64,000 nucleotides of DNA, from the NCBI GenBank assembly GCA_002387205.1, contig DGLA01000012.1, positions 1 to 64,000 of the forward strand. Direction: 5' to 3'. The position numbers and the translations under genes are program-made. The notes below the pieces were generated by a model. That model had not been told where the DNA came from. It searched no databases and saw only the letters and a list, made by a program, of their open reading frames with translations. Shown here in pieces: positions 25,310 to 35,133 of the stretch. The stretch's first letter is position 1; every line of letters begins with the position of its first letter. This stretch comes from Stutzerimonas stutzeri (lineage in GTDB: Bacteria > Pseudomonadota > Gammaproteobacteria > Pseudomonadales > Pseudomonadaceae).

Positions 25310-27715
25310 TTGAAGAATACGTCCTCTACCGCGCCGGCTTCCGTCTGGCGGCAACAACTGCAGTACCGTCTCAAAGAAGGTGCATTGATCGCGCTAGGCG
25401 CGCTATGCGCCTATTTGTGGATGGCGTTGCTCACGTACGATCCAGCTGATCCGGGCTGGACGCACACCAGCAACGTGGAGCAAGTGCAGAACGCTGCCGG
25501 CCGCGCCGGTGCCTGGTTCGCTGACGTCTTGTTCATGGCGCTCGGCTACTTTGCCTTTCTGTTTCCGTTACTGCTGGGTATCAAGACGTGGCAGGTTTTC
25601 CGCGCGCGACATCAGCCCTGGAGCTGGAATGGCTGGCTTTTTTCCTGGCGGCTGATAGGGCTGGTGTTTCTCATCTTGTCCGGTTCGGCGCTTGCTTATA
25701 TTCACTTCCAGTTCGACCACAGCCTGCCTGCCTCTGCTGGCGGTGCGCTGGGAGAGAGCCTTGGCCAACTGGCTGAGGCAGCCCTCAATGTTCAGGGCAG
25801 TACCTTATTGCTATTGGCATTTTTCCTGTTTGGCCTGACGATCTTCACCGACCTGTCCTGGTTCAAGGTGATGGACCTGACCGGAAAGATCACGCTCGAC
25901 CTGATCGAGTTGATCCAGAGTGCATTCGCCCGTTGGTGGTCAGCACGCAGTGAGCGCAAGCAGCTTGTCGCCCAGCTTCGCGAAGCGGATGACGTTGTCA
26001 ACGACGTAGCGGGATCTCTGCCAGATAACAAGGAGCGCGCGAAGGTCAGGGAGCGCCTGCTCGAGCGAGAGGAGTCGCTGAGCAAACACATGACCGAACG
26101 TGACAAACGTCCGGCCCCTATGATTCCGCCACCAGCACCACCCAAACCGGTCGAGCAAAGCAAGCGGGTACTTAAGGAAAAGCAGGCGAACCTGTTCGTC
26201 GACCCGCTGATCGAAGGCAGTGTGCCGCCTCTTTCCCTGCTGGACCTCGCGGAAAAACAGCAGAAGCAGTATTCACCCGAGTCGCTGGAGGCGATGTCGC
26301 GGCTGCTGGAGATCAAGCTCAAGGAATTCGGCGTCGAGGTGATCGTCGAGTCGGTTCACCCGGGCCCGGTCATTACACGTTTCGAAATCCAGCCGGCTGC
26401 TGGCGTCAAGGTCAGTCGCATTTCAAACCTGGCCAAAGACCTGGCGCGTTCGCTGGCGGTCATCAGCGTTCGGGTGGTCGAGGTGATTCCGGGCAAGACC
26501 ACCGTCGGTATCGAAATCCCGAACGAAGATCGCCAGATCGTGCGGTTCTCGGAGGTATTGTCATCGGCGCCCTATGACGATGCGAAATCCCCGGTCACCA
26601 TTGCGCTGGGTCACGATATCGGTGGCAAACCGGTCATCGCCGACCTGGCGAAGATGCCCCACTTACTGGTTGCCGGTACCACCGGTTCGGGTAAGTCGGT
26701 CGGCGTGAATGCGATGATCTTGTCGATTCTGTTCAAGTCCACGCCGGAAGACGCGCGTTTGATCATGATCGATCCGAAGATGCTCGAACTGTCGATCTAT
26801 GAAGGCATTCCGCACTTGTTATGTCCGGTTGTGACCGACATGAAGGAAGCAGCCAACGCGCTGCGCTGGAGCGTCGCCGAAATGGAGCGACGCTACAAGC
26901 TGATGGCGGCCATGGGCGTACGTAACCTGGCGGGCTTCAACCGCAAGGTGAAGGACGCAGAGGAGGCCGGCACCCCGCTGACCGACCCGCTTTATCGTCG
27001 CGAGAGCATGGACGATGAAGCGCCGCTGCTGAAGAAGCTGCCGACCATTGTGGTCGTGGTGGACGAATTTGCCGACATGATGATGATCGTCGGCAAGAAG
27101 GTCGAAGAGCTTATTGCGCGTATCGCCCAAAAAGCACGGGCGGCAGGCATCCACTTGATCCTGGCGACCCAGCGGCCTTCGGTGGACGTGATTACCGGGC
27201 TGATCAAGGCCAATATTCCGACCCGTATGGCATTTCAGGTCTCAAGCAAGATCGACTCGCGGACCATTCTCGATCAGGGCGGCGCCGAGCAGCTGCTAGG
27301 TCACGGCGACATGCTGTATCTGCCTCCAGGTACAGGCCTGCCGATTCGTGTTCATGGTGCATTCGTTTCCGATGAAGAGGTGCATCGTGTTGTCGAGGCC
27401 TGGAAGGCTCGCGGGGCGCCTGATTACATCGAAGAGATTCTGGTCGGTGTGGAAGAGTCTGGTGGTGGCTTCGATGGTGGCGCAGGCGAGGGCGGCAGTG
27501 GAGAGGACAGTGAGGACGATCCGCTTTACGATGAGGCGGTACGCTTCGTCACTGAAAGTCGCCGGGCTTCAATCTCTGCCGTTCAGCGCAAACTCAAGAT
27601 CGGCTACAACCGCGCCGCTCGGATGATCGAATCCATGGAAATGGCGGGCGTCGTGACGTCAATGAACACCAACGGCTCGCGCGAAGTACTCGCGCCGCCA
27701 CCTACCCGCGACTAG
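25310..27715 (+). CDS. ftsK: DNA translocase FtsK
   Basis: It pumps chromosome DNA at the septum and activates XerCD recombination at dif. The 801-residue protein has four N-terminal membrane segments (about 25-185), a short linker, and the motor with Walker A AGTTGSGKSVGVN near residue 455, Walker B VVVVDEFADMMM, and a C-terminal winged helix (YDEAVRFVTESRRASIS ...) that reads KOPS. The start is TTG, with AGGA about 11 bases upstream; the linker is short, as usual in Pseudomonas. Confidence 0.96.
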   Translation: MKNTSSTAPASVWRQQLQYRLKEGALIALGALCAYLWMALLTYDPADPGWTHTSNVEQVQNAAGRAGAWFADVLFMALGYFAFLFPLLLGIKTWQVFRARHQPWSWNGWLFSWRLIGLVFLILSGSALAYIHFQFDHSLPASAGGALGESLGQLAEAALNVQGSTLLLLAFFLFGLTIFTDLSWFKVMDLTGKITLDLIELIQSAFARWWSARSERKQLVAQLREADDVVNDVAGSLPDNKERAKVRERLLEREESLSKHMTERDKRPAPMIPPPAPPKPVEQSKRVLKEKQANLFVDPLIEGSVPPLSLLDLAEKQQKQYSPESLEAMSRLLEIKLKEFGVEVIVESVHPGPVITRFEIQPAAGVKVSRISNLAKDLARSLAVISVRVVEVIPGKTTVGIEIPNEDRQIVRFSEVLSSAPYDDAKSPVTIALGHDIGGKPVIADLAKMPHLLVAGTTGSGKSVGVNAMILSILFKSTPEDARLIMIDPKMLELSIYEGIPHLLCPVVTDMKEAANALRWSVAEMERRYKLMAAMGVRNLAGFNRKVKDAEEAGTPLTDPLYRRESMDDEAPLLKKLPTIVVVVDEFADMMMIVGKKVEELIARIAQKARAAGIHLILATQRPSVDVITGLIKANIPTRMAFQVSSKIDSRTILDQGGAEQLLGHGDMLYLPPGTGLPIRVHGAFVSDEEVHRVVEAWKARGAPDYIEEILVGVEESGGGFDGGAGEGGSGEDSEDDPLYDEAVRFVTESRRASISAVQRKLKIGYNRAARMIESMEMAGVVTSMNTNGSREVLAPPPTRD

Positions 27716-27730
27716 TTCGCCGAGGGCTTC

Positions 27731-28357
27731 ATGCAATTGATTCGTGCGTTGTTTGCATCCGCTCTGCTGTTCTTGCTGGTCCCAGCCCAGGCTGACCAGG
27801 CCTCCTCCGTGCAGCGCCTTACCGGCCTGTTGCAGAAGGCTGAAACCTTGACTGGCCGCTTTTCCCAGCTGTCTCTGGATGGCACCGGAACCCAGCTGCA
27901 GGAAACCTCTGGCGAGATGGCGCTCAAACGCCCGGGCCAGTTTCGCTGGCATACCGATGAGCCCATGGAGCAGCTGCTGGTTTCCAATGGTAAGAAGGTC
28001 TGGTTATATGACCCGGATCTCGAGCAGGTCACCATCCAGACCCTGGATCAGCGTCTGACGCATACGCCCGCCTTGCTGCTTTCAGGCGACGTCTCTGCAA
28101 TCAGCGAGAACTTCGAGGTCTCGCATCAGGAAGCCGGTGAAGTTGTAGATTTCACGCTCAGGCCGAAAGCCAAGGACACGCTGTTCGACAGCCTTCGCCT
28201 GTCCTTCCGTGGTGGTGTGATCAACGATATGCAGATGATCGATGGCGTAGGGCAGCGCACCAATATCCTGTTTCAAGGTGTCCAGTTGAACAAGCCGCTC
28301 AAGGCTGATCTGTTCACCTTTGAGATCCCCGAAGGCGCCGACGTCATTTCCGAATAA
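27731..28357 (+). CDS. lolA: Outer-membrane lipoprotein carrier LolA
   Basis: It carries lipoproteins from LolCDE to LolB across the periplasm. The 208-residue protein has a signal peptide ending VPAQA and the LolA core (TGRFSQLSLDGTGTQLQETSGEMALKRPGQFRWHTD). It starts 15 bases after ftsK and is probably co-transcribed. Confidence 0.96.
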   Translation: MQLIRALFASALLFLLVPAQADQASSVQRLTGLLQKAETLTGRFSQLSLDGTGTQLQETSGEMALKRPGQFRWHTDEPMEQLLVSNGKKVWLYDPDLEQVTIQTLDQRLTHTPALLLSGDVSAISENFEVSHQEAGEVVDFTLRPKAKDTLFDSLRLSFRGGVINDMQMIDGVGQRTNILFQGVQLNKPLKADLFTFEIPEGADVISE

Positions 28358-28382
28358 CCAACCTTTGCTCTTCCGTTCACCG

Positions 28383-28410
28383 AAACGGCCTGCGTAACTG
28401 CAGGCCGTTT
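28383..28410 (+). terminator. Hairpin between lolA and rarA
   Basis: AAACGGCCTGC-GTAACT-GCAGGCCGTTT is an 11-bp perfect stem 26 bases after lolA. Only three T end the stem, so termination may be partial, reducing rarA expression. Confidence 0.6.
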
Positions 28411-28432
28411 GCATCAGAGGCTTCCGTCGCCG

Positions 28433-29758
28433 ATGGACCTGTTCAGCCGCGATCCAGTTGCTCAACCACTAGCCGCACGTTTACGCGCCGCCAGCCTTGA
28501 CGAGTATGTCGGGCAAGAGCACCTGTTGGCGCGCGGCAAACCGTTGCGTGAGGCGCTAGAGCAGGGTGCGTTGCACTCGATGGTCTTCTGGGGGCCTCCG
28601 GGAGTCGGCAAGACCACCCTGGCGCGCCTGTTGGCCAAAGTATCTGATGCGCACTTCGAGACCGTCTCGGCGGTGCTGGCTGGCGTCAAGGAGATTCGCC
28701 AGGCCGTGGAGATTGCAAAGCAGCAAGCGGCCCAATACGGACGGCGTACTATCTTGTTCGTTGATGAGGTGCATCGCTTCAACAAGTCTCAGCAGGACGC
28801 TTTTTTACCCTATGTTGAAGATGGCACGCTGATTTTCATCGGTGCCACCACCGAAAACCCGTCGTTCGAGCTTAACAATGCGTTGTTGTCGCGTGCCCGG
28901 GTCTATGTGCTCAAGAGCCTCGACGAGGCTGCGCTACGCAGGCTGGTCACGCGCGCATTGACCGAGTCTAAGGGACTGGGCGACCTCCATCTGAGCCTGC
29001 CGGATGAGAGTTTTCAGATCCTCATGGCAGCTGCTGATGGTGATGGACGACGGCTATTGAACCTGCTGGAAAACGCCTCGGACCTGGCCGAAGAGGGCGG
29101 CGAGATCAGCGTCGAGCTGCTTCAGGATCTACTGGGCGACAGCCGGCGGCGCTTCGACAAGGGGGGGGAGGCCTTTTACGACCAGATATCGGCTTTGCAT
29201 AAGTCGGTTCGCGGATCGAATCCGGATGCCTCGTTGTACTGGTTTGCCCGAATGATCGACGGTGGTTGCGATCCGCTGTATATCGCCAGGCGTGTGGTCC
29301 GCATGGCCAGTGAAGAAGTTGGCAATGCCGACCCTAGGGCGCTGAGCCTGTGTCTGTCGGCTTGGGATGTGCAGGAGCGGCTGGGAAGTCCGGAGGGCGA
29401 ATTGGCCGTCGCCCAGGCGATCGTCTACCTTGCTTGCGCGCCGAAGAGCAACGCGGTCTACAGCGCCTTCAATGCAGCGATGCGGGACGTTCGGGAAAAC
29501 GGCTCGGCGGAGGTTCCGTTGCACCTGCGTAATGCGCCGACCCGGCTGATGAAAGAGCTGGGTTACGGCAACGAATATCGCTACGCCCATGATGAGCCTG
29601 ACGCCTACGCTGCGGGTGAGGACTATTTTCCAGAAGCAGTAGAGCCGCGCCACTATTACGACCCCGTACCGCGTGGTCTGGAGAGCAAAATCCGCGACAA
29701 ACTTGAGCATCTGGCACGTCTCGATCAGCAAAGCCCGCGGCAGCGGAGAAAAACATGA
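28433..29758 (+). CDS. rarA: Replication-associated recombination protein RarA (MgsA)
   Basis: This 441-residue AAA+ ATPase acts at stalled replication forks. It has GPPGVGKTTLARLLA near residue 58, ILFVDEVHRFNK, the sensor GATTENPSFELN, and the C-terminal MgsA domain (DPLYIARRVVRMASEEVGNADPRAL). ATG 28433 (MDLFSRDPVAQPLA) is preferred over the upstream TTG 28409. Confidence 0.95.
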   Translation: MDLFSRDPVAQPLAARLRAASLDEYVGQEHLLARGKPLREALEQGALHSMVFWGPPGVGKTTLARLLAKVSDAHFETVSAVLAGVKEIRQAVEIAKQQAAQYGRRTILFVDEVHRFNKSQQDAFLPYVEDGTLIFIGATTENPSFELNNALLSRARVYVLKSLDEAALRRLVTRALTESKGLGDLHLSLPDESFQILMAAADGDGRRLLNLLENASDLAEEGGEISVELLQDLLGDSRRRFDKGGEAFYDQISALHKSVRGSNPDASLYWFARMIDGGCDPLYIARRVVRMASEEVGNADPRALSLCLSAWDVQERLGSPEGELAVAQAIVYLACAPKSNAVYSAFNAAMRDVRENGSAEVPLHLRNAPTRLMKELGYGNEYRYAHDEPDAYAAGEDYFPEAVEPRHYYDPVPRGLESKIRDKLEHLARLDQQSPRQRRKT

Positions 29759-30129
29759 TTCGCATGGTTCTGGCCGTGGCCGCCGGCGGTGTTGTAGGTA
29801 CGCTGATCAGATTCGGCGTCTCGACATGGGTCTCCACTCAGTGGCCTAGGCACTTTTTCTTCGCAACCCTCGCAGTGAATCTGCTTGGCTGTCTGCTTAT
29901 TGGCTATCTGTACGCCTCTTTCCTGCACCGTCCCGAACTGTCCCCGGAGATGCGCAGCGGGTTGATCGTTGGCTTTCTCGGTGCGTTAACGACGTTTTCC
30001 AGCTTCTCGCTGGACGGTTTGCGACTGCTGGAAAGCGGCCAGCCCGCGACAGCCTTCGGTTACATAGGCGTGAGTGTGCTCGGTGGTCTGTTGGCCGCCT
30101 GGCTCGGACTTACGCTTGGCAGGTTATGA
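29755..30129 (+). CDS. crcB: Fluoride ion channel CrcB/Fluc
   Basis: This 124-residue, four-segment inner-membrane protein shows the Fluc signatures GGVVGTLIRF, NLLGCLLIGYL and FLGALTTFSSFSLD (Phe and Thr/Ser of the fluoride path). It functions as a dual-topology dimer expelling fluoride. The start overlaps the rarA stop (ATGA). No fluoride riboswitch precedes it. Confidence 0.95.
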   Translation: MIRMVLAVAAGGVVGTLIRFGVSTWVSTQWPRHFFFATLAVNLLGCLLIGYLYASFLHRPELSPEMRSGLIVGFLGALTTFSSFSLDGLRLLESGQPATAFGYIGVSVLGGLLAAWLGLTLGRL

Positions 30130-30198
30130 ACCTGGCCTGGATCACAGTAAACTTCGCTTCTTCGCCTTTCCTCAAAGCTTCCATAGACGAGACCCACC

Positions 30199-31479
30199 AT
30201 GCTTGATTCGAAACTGGTACGCACACAGCTGCAAGACGTGGCCGACCGCCTCGCGACCCGCGGCTACCAGCTGGATGTGGCGCGTATCGAGGCGCTTGAA
30301 GCCCAGCGCAAGACCGTGCAGACCCGTACCGAGCAACTTCAGGCCGAGCGCAACGCTCGCTCCAAATCCATCGGTCAGGCCAAACAGCGTGGTGAGGACA
30401 TTGCGCCGTTGCTCGCCGATGTCGACCGTATGGGCTCAGAACTCGAAGCCGGAAAGGTCGAGCTGGAAGGCATCCAGAGCGAGCTGGATCAGTTGATGCT
30501 GAGCCTGCCGAACCTGCCGCACGAATCGGTTCCAGTGGGCAAAGATGAAGATGAGAACGTCGAAGTTCGTCGCTGGGGTGCGCCCAAGGCCTTCGACTTC
30601 GAAGTGAAAGACCACGTCGCATTGGGCGAGCAGCACGGCTGGCTCGACTTCGAGACCGCGGCCAAGCTATCCGGTGCGCGCTTTGCGCTGATGCGCGGGC
30701 CGATCGCCCGTCTGCATCGCGCCTTGGCGCAGTTCATGCTGGATCTGCACACCCGCGAGCACGGATACGAAGAGGCGTACACGCCGTATCTGGTCCAGGC
30801 CCCGGCGCTGCAAGGCACCGGCCAGCTTCCGAAGTTCGAAGAGGATCTGTTCAAGATCAGCCGTGAGAACGAAGCTGACCTTTATCTGATTCCCACCGCC
30901 GAGGTCTCTCTGACCAACATCGTTGCCGGCGAAATTCTGGATGCCAAGCAGCTGCCGTTGAAATTCGTCGCGCATACGCCGTGTTTCCGCAGCGAAGCGG
31001 GCGCTTCTGGCCGTGACACCCGCGGGATGATCCGTCAGCACCAGTTCGACAAGGTCGAGATGGTTCAGATCGTCGAGCCGAGTCAGTCGTTCGAAGCGCT
31101 GGAAGGCTTGACGGCGAACGCCGAGAAGGTACTGCAGCTGCTGGAACTGCCATATCGCGTTTTGGCGCTGTGCACGGGTGACATGGGCTTCGGTGCGACT
31201 AAGACCTACGATCTCGAAGTCTGGGTGCCGAGTCAGGACAAGTATCGTGAAATCTCCTCCTGCTCCAACTGCGGCGACTTTCAGGCGCGCCGTATGCAGG
31301 CACGCTACCGCAATCCGGAAACGGGCAAGCCCGAACTGGTCCATACGCTGAATGGCTCCGGGCTGGCCGTAGGGCGTACGCTGGTCGCAGTGCTGGAAAA
31401 CTACCAGCAGGCCGATGGCAGCGTCCGCGTGCCGGCGGCACTCAAGCCCTACATGGGCGGTATCGAAGTGATCGGTTGA
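30199..31479 (+). CDS. serS: Serine-tRNA ligase
   Basis: This 426-residue class II synthetase has an N-terminal antiparallel coiled coil (about 28-100), motif 2 around HTPCFRSEAGASGRDTRG, and motif 3 GSGLAVGRTLVAVLENYQ. It charges tRNA-Ser; a tRNA-Ser gene lies 6 kb away. Confidence 0.98.
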   Translation: MLDSKLVRTQLQDVADRLATRGYQLDVARIEALEAQRKTVQTRTEQLQAERNARSKSIGQAKQRGEDIAPLLADVDRMGSELEAGKVELEGIQSELDQLMLSLPNLPHESVPVGKDEDENVEVRRWGAPKAFDFEVKDHVALGEQHGWLDFETAAKLSGARFALMRGPIARLHRALAQFMLDLHTREHGYEEAYTPYLVQAPALQGTGQLPKFEEDLFKISRENEADLYLIPTAEVSLTNIVAGEILDAKQLPLKFVAHTPCFRSEAGASGRDTRGMIRQHQFDKVEMVQIVEPSQSFEALEGLTANAEKVLQLLELPYRVLALCTGDMGFGATKTYDLEVWVPSQDKYREISSCSNCGDFQARRMQARYRNPETGKPELVHTLNGSGLAVGRTLVAVLENYQQADGSVRVPAALKPYMGGIEVIG

Positions 31480-31507
31480 CCCTGCGATAGCGTGCCGACG
31501 CAGGTGC

Positions 31508-31564
31508 AGAGAGCCGGGTGATGTGCTTCGCAGGGAAATGGCCGAACGACCATCCGGGCTCTCT
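31508..31564 (+). other. Extended stem-loop between serS and cysG
   Basis: AGAGAGCC (31508-31515) pairs with GGCTCTCT (31557-31564), with inner pairing of GG...ATG to CATCC. No T-tract follows, so it is not a standard terminator; it may stabilise the serS mRNA end or be part of a leader. Confidence 0.4.
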
Positions 31565-31599
31565 TGATTCTCGACAAGGGCCATCACAGCCGTAAAGTT

Positions 31600-31617
31600 T
31601 GAGATGGCTATATCTCA
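31600..31617. promoter_or_regulatory. Palindrome upstream of cysG
   Basis: TGAGAT-GGCTAT-ATCTCA is a perfect 6-bp inverted repeat 21 bases before the cysG start, placed where an operator would sit. No known regulator is assigned. Confidence 0.35.
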
Positions 31618-31638
31618 TATTGTCACCAGGACTGGTCC

Positions 31639-33036
31639 ATGGATTTTTTGCCGCTTTTCCACAATCTGAAGGGCCGTCCGGTACTGGTCGTCGGCGGTGG
31701 GGAGATTGCGCTACGCAAGGCTCGCTTGTTGTCAGAAGCGGGCGCCGTGCTGCGCGTTGTCGCCCCGGAAGTAGAGGCGCAGTTGAGCGAACTAGTAGCG
31801 CAAGGCGGCGGACAGACAATCATTCGTGGTTATCTCGCTGGCGACTTGTCAGGCTGCGTGTTGGCGATCGCTGCGACCGATGACGAGCCGCTGAATGAGC
31901 AGGTATCCAAAGACGCTCAGGCGCTTGGCATGCCGGTTAATGTGGTGGATTCGCCGCAGCTGTGTACGGTGATTTTTCCGGCCATTGTTGACCGCTCGCC
32001 GCTGATGATCGCTGTTTCCAGCGGCGGTGATGCTCCCGTGCTGGCGCGCCTCATGCGCGCGCGCATCGAGACCTGGGTGCCAGCGGTCTATGGCGAACTG
32101 GCAGGCCTGGCGAAGAAATTCCGCAGCCAGGTCAAGGCCAAATTTGCAGACGTACAGCAGCGGCGTGTGTTCTGGGAAGAAGTCTTCCAGGGCAGCGTCG
32201 CCGAGCGTGCTCTGGCTGGCCAACAGGCAGAGGCCGAGCGGTTACTGGTGGAAAAACTGTCGGGTGCTCAGCCGAAGGCGCTGGGTGAGGTCTATCTGGT
32301 CGGCGCTGGGCCGGGTGATCCTGATCTGCTGACTTTCCGCGCGCTGCGTCTGATGCAGCAGGCCGATGTGGTCCTGTATGACCGCCTGGTAGCGCCGGCT
32401 ATTCTTGATCTTTGCCGACGGGATGCCGATCGTATCTACGTTGGCAAGCAGCGCTCGGCCCATGCCGTGCCGCAGGATCAGATCAACCAGCTGTTGGTGA
32501 CCCTGGCCAAGGAAGGCAAGCGCGTGTTGCGGCTCAAAGGCGGCGATCCGTTCATCTTCGGCCGAGGCGGGGAGGAAATTGAAGAACTGGCGGCGCACGA
32601 CGTGCCATTTCAGGTGGTGCCTGGTATCACCGCGGCCAGCGGCTGTGCGGCCTATGCCGGAATTCCGTTGACGCACCGCGACCATGCCCAATCGGTACGT
32701 TTCGTTACCGGGCATCTGAAGGACGGCAGCTGTGATCTGCCCTGGTCAGAGCTGGTCGCGCCCAGCCAGACCCTGGTGTTCTACATGGGGCTGGTCGGCC
32801 TGCCCATCATCTGCCAACAGCTGATCGCACACGGACGCTCCGCCGATACGCCCGCCGCGCTGGTTCAGCAAGGCACGACGGTCAATCAACGGGTGTTCAC
32901 CGGGACTCTTGCCAACCTGCCCGAGCGAGTAGCCAGCGAGCAGGTGCAGGCGCCCACGCTTGTCATCATTGGCGAGGTGGTGCAGTTGCGGGAGAAACTC
33001 GCCTGGTTCGAAGGCGCTCAGCACCGCGACAGATGA
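31639..33036 (+). CDS. cysG: Siroheme synthase CysG (multifunctional)
   Basis: It makes siroheme from uroporphyrinogen III for sulfite and nitrite reductases. The 465-residue fusion has an N-terminal NAD-dependent precorrin-2 dehydrogenase/ferrochelatase (VVGGGEIALRKARLL near residue 15, then SSGGDAPVLARLMRARIE) and a C-terminal SAM uroporphyrinogen methyltransferase (VYLVGAGPGDPDLLTFRAL near residue 218, LKGGDPFIFGRGGEE, VVPGITAASGCAAYAGIPLTHR). Confidence 0.96.
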   Translation: MDFLPLFHNLKGRPVLVVGGGEIALRKARLLSEAGAVLRVVAPEVEAQLSELVAQGGGQTIIRGYLAGDLSGCVLAIAATDDEPLNEQVSKDAQALGMPVNVVDSPQLCTVIFPAIVDRSPLMIAVSSGGDAPVLARLMRARIETWVPAVYGELAGLAKKFRSQVKAKFADVQQRRVFWEEVFQGSVAERALAGQQAEAERLLVEKLSGAQPKALGEVYLVGAGPGDPDLLTFRALRLMQQADVVLYDRLVAPAILDLCRRDADRIYVGKQRSAHAVPQDQINQLLVTLAKEGKRVLRLKGGDPFIFGRGGEEIEELAAHDVPFQVVPGITAASGCAAYAGIPLTHRDHAQSVRFVTGHLKDGSCDLPWSELVAPSQTLVFYMGLVGLPIICQQLIAHGRSADTPAALVQQGTTVNQRVFTGTLANLPERVASEQVQAPTLVIIGEVVQLREKLAWFEGAQHRDR

Positions 33037-33069
33037 CCTGTTGCGCCTGCGTCCCAGGCAGGCTTGCGG

Positions 33070-34068
33070 TCACCTGGACCAGATGCCTTTGCCCGGCAGT
33101 CGCCCGCGATCATGCTCGCGGGCAAGAGACAGCTGCGGCCCCTTGGGTACGATGCCGTTGGCATTTATATGGCGATGGCTGGCGTAGTAATGGTGCTTGA
33201 TGTGGGTAAGGTCTACGGTCTCGGCAATCCCCGGCCATTGATAAAGCTCACGTAGCCAGTTCGATAGGTTGGGATAGTCCTCGATCCGCCGCAGGTTGCA
33301 CTTGAAGTGACCGTGGTAGACGGCATCGAAGCGAACAATGGTAGTAAACAGGCGCCAGTCCGCCTCCGTCAGGTACTCACCGGCGAGATAGCGGCGCTCG
33401 CCGAGGCGTTGCTCGAGCCAGTCGAGCTCGGTAAACAACTGGTCGAATGCCGCCTCGTAGGCCTTCTGGGTCGACGCAAAGCCCGCACGATAGACGCCAT
33501 TGTTGACGTTCGGATAGATGCGTTCGTTCAGCGAATCGATCTCGGCGCGGAGCGGCTCCGGGCAGAGATCCAGCCTCGATCCGGTCAGCTCGTCGAACGC
33601 AGTGTTGAAGATGCGGATGAGTTCTGCCGACTCGTTGTTGACGATGCGATGCTCCTGCTTGTCCCAAAGCACCGGAACCGTCACGCGGCCGGTGTACTGG
33701 GTATCGTCAGCGGTATAGCGCTGGTGCAGGTAGCTCAGGTCATCCAGCGCATCGCCTGTCGAGCCCGTGTCCTGGTCGAACGTCCAGCCGTGTTCTGCCA
33801 TCAGCCAGCCGACCACCGATACGTCAATCAACGGCTCGAGCTGTTTCAGTTTGCGATAGATCAGCGCGCGATGGGCCCAGGGGCAGGCGAGTGACACATA
33901 CAGATGGTAGCGGCCGGCTTGGGCCTGGACAGCTGGTCGCCCATCCGGGCCAGGCGAACCGTCCGGGGTAATCCAGCCACGCCGCTGCGCCTGTTCACGT
34001 TGGAATTCGCCGTCTTTGCTGTTCTCGTACCAGCGATCCTGCCACTGCCCATCGACCAATAGCCCCAT
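33070..34068 (-). CDS. yqjG: Glutathionyl-hydroquinone reductase (Xi-class GST)
   Basis: It reduces glutathionyl-hydroquinones to hydroquinones with glutathione. The 332-residue protein has the catalytic ACPWAHR near residue 60, FDQDTGSTGDALDDL, VPVLWDK...IVNNESAELIR and the C-terminal YPNLSNWLRELYQWPGIAETVDL helix domain, all typical of the YqjG/ECM4 class. ATG 34068 is preferred over the frame start at 34080. Confidence 0.93.
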   Translation of the reverse strand: MGLLVDGQWQDRWYENSKDGEFQREQAQRRGWITPDGSPGPDGRPAVQAQAGRYHLYVSLACPWAHRALIYRKLKQLEPLIDVSVVGWLMAEHGWTFDQDTGSTGDALDDLSYLHQRYTADDTQYTGRVTVPVLWDKQEHRIVNNESAELIRIFNTAFDELTGSRLDLCPEPLRAEIDSLNERIYPNVNNGVYRAGFASTQKAYEAAFDQLFTELDWLEQRLGERRYLAGEYLTEADWRLFTTIVRFDAVYHGHFKCNLRRIEDYPNLSNWLRELYQWPGIAETVDLTHIKHHYYASHRHINANGIVPKGPQLSLAREHDRGRLPGKGIWSR

Positions 34069-34152
34069 GTCCACCTCCAATGTTCTCGAATGAAAATAGT
34101 GTAGGCGGCATGTTTTGATGAATCAGTCGTAATGGTCGGTCAATTCGATCGC

Positions 34153-35133
34153 CTAGTTCGATGGATTGCGCCCGGTCCAGAATCGTTGTGCCTGGTCGAA
34201 GGCGGTTTCACGCGAATGGCCCAGGCCTCTAAGCGCAAGCGCCATGGTCGCCACCACAGCCAGTTCGCCATACGCATCTTCTGCGCCGTGCCAGACGTTC
34301 AGCAGCTGCTGCGGATCCAACTGTGCCGGCTTGACGTGGCGCTGCGGCGAGAGCGCGGGCCAGTCCTCGTCCCAGGACTGGCCCGCCTGGGTACCGTAAA
34401 GGTGCGCAACGCCATCGGGGTTGACCTCGATTTCGCCACCTTCGCCCTTGATCACGATTGAGGTGTCGCCCAGGAGCCGGCTGGCTTCCCGGTGATTGGC
34501 CTGGTAGCCGGGATGGAAAATGCTTTGCAGGCCGCAGCGTGCCTGCAGTGGGTTAAGGATGCGTGCCAGCGAGTGGATTGGCGAGCGGAGACCCAGCACG
34601 TTACGTTGATCGATCATTCGCTGGAGCCCCGGCATCCAGGCGCCGAGGGGCATGAAGGCAAGATTGGCCTGATCCAGAGCGTAGCCTGTTTCAGCCCAGT
34701 CGCTGCAACGAGCGATACCCAGAAGCTCGAGCTGCTGTTCGGTATAGATGCGCCCTGCGGTGTGCGCACCACCGCCGTGCATGAGTATCCGTACGCCATT
34801 GTTTGCCAGGCATTTAGCGGCAAGCAGATACCAGGGCAGATGGCGTTTCTTGCCGGCATAGGTTGGCCAGTCAATATCCACCGCGATTGCTGGCGCTTGC
34901 AGGCGTTCACGCACGGCTTCGGTGAATCCTGCCAGCTCTTCGGCACTTTCCTCCTTGTGCCGTAGCAGCATGAGAAAGGCGCCGAGTTGGGTGTCTTCAG
35001 CTTTGCCGTCGAGCAGCATGCCCATGGCTTCGCGCGCTTCCTCTCGGGTCAGGTCGCGGGCGCCGCGCTTGCCTTTGCCGAGAATGCGGACGAAGACGGC
35101 GAAAGGATGTTCGGCGGGGGTGACCAGGCTCAT
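34153..35133 (-). CDS. ybiB: YbiB-family protein (anthranilate phosphoribosyltransferase-like, DNA-binding)
   Basis: This 326-residue protein has the TrpD fold: N-terminal helical KGKRGARDLTREEAREAMGMLLDG and the glycosyltransferase-3 region with LMHGGGAHTAGRIYTEQ. It lacks normal trp context. E. coli YbiB (TrpD2) is a DNA-binding protein rather than an anthranilate enzyme. Its ATG 35133 overlaps the tusE stop (ATGA), so it is the fifth gene of the tus operon here, which points to a link with tRNA thiolation or nucleic-acid metabolism (inference). Confidence 0.85.
   Translation of the reverse strand: MSLVTPAEHPFAVFVRILGKGKRGARDLTREEAREAMGMLLDGKAEDTQLGAFLMLLRHKEESAEELAGFTEAVRERLQAPAIAVDIDWPTYAGKKRHLPWYLLAAKCLANNGVRILMHGGGAHTAGRIYTEQQLELLGIARCSDWAETGYALDQANLAFMPLGAWMPGLQRMIDQRNVLGLRSPIHSLARILNPLQARCGLQSIFHPGYQANHREASRLLGDTSIVIKGEGGEIEVNPDGVAHLYGTQAGQSWDEDWPALSPQRHVKPAQLDPQQLLNVWHGAEDAYGELAVVATMALALRGLGHSRETAFDQAQRFWTGRNPSN

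Noticed and set aside
29693..29760. Fluoride riboswitch for crcB
   Set aside because: crcB overlaps rarA and no fluoride aptamer consensus is present upstream.
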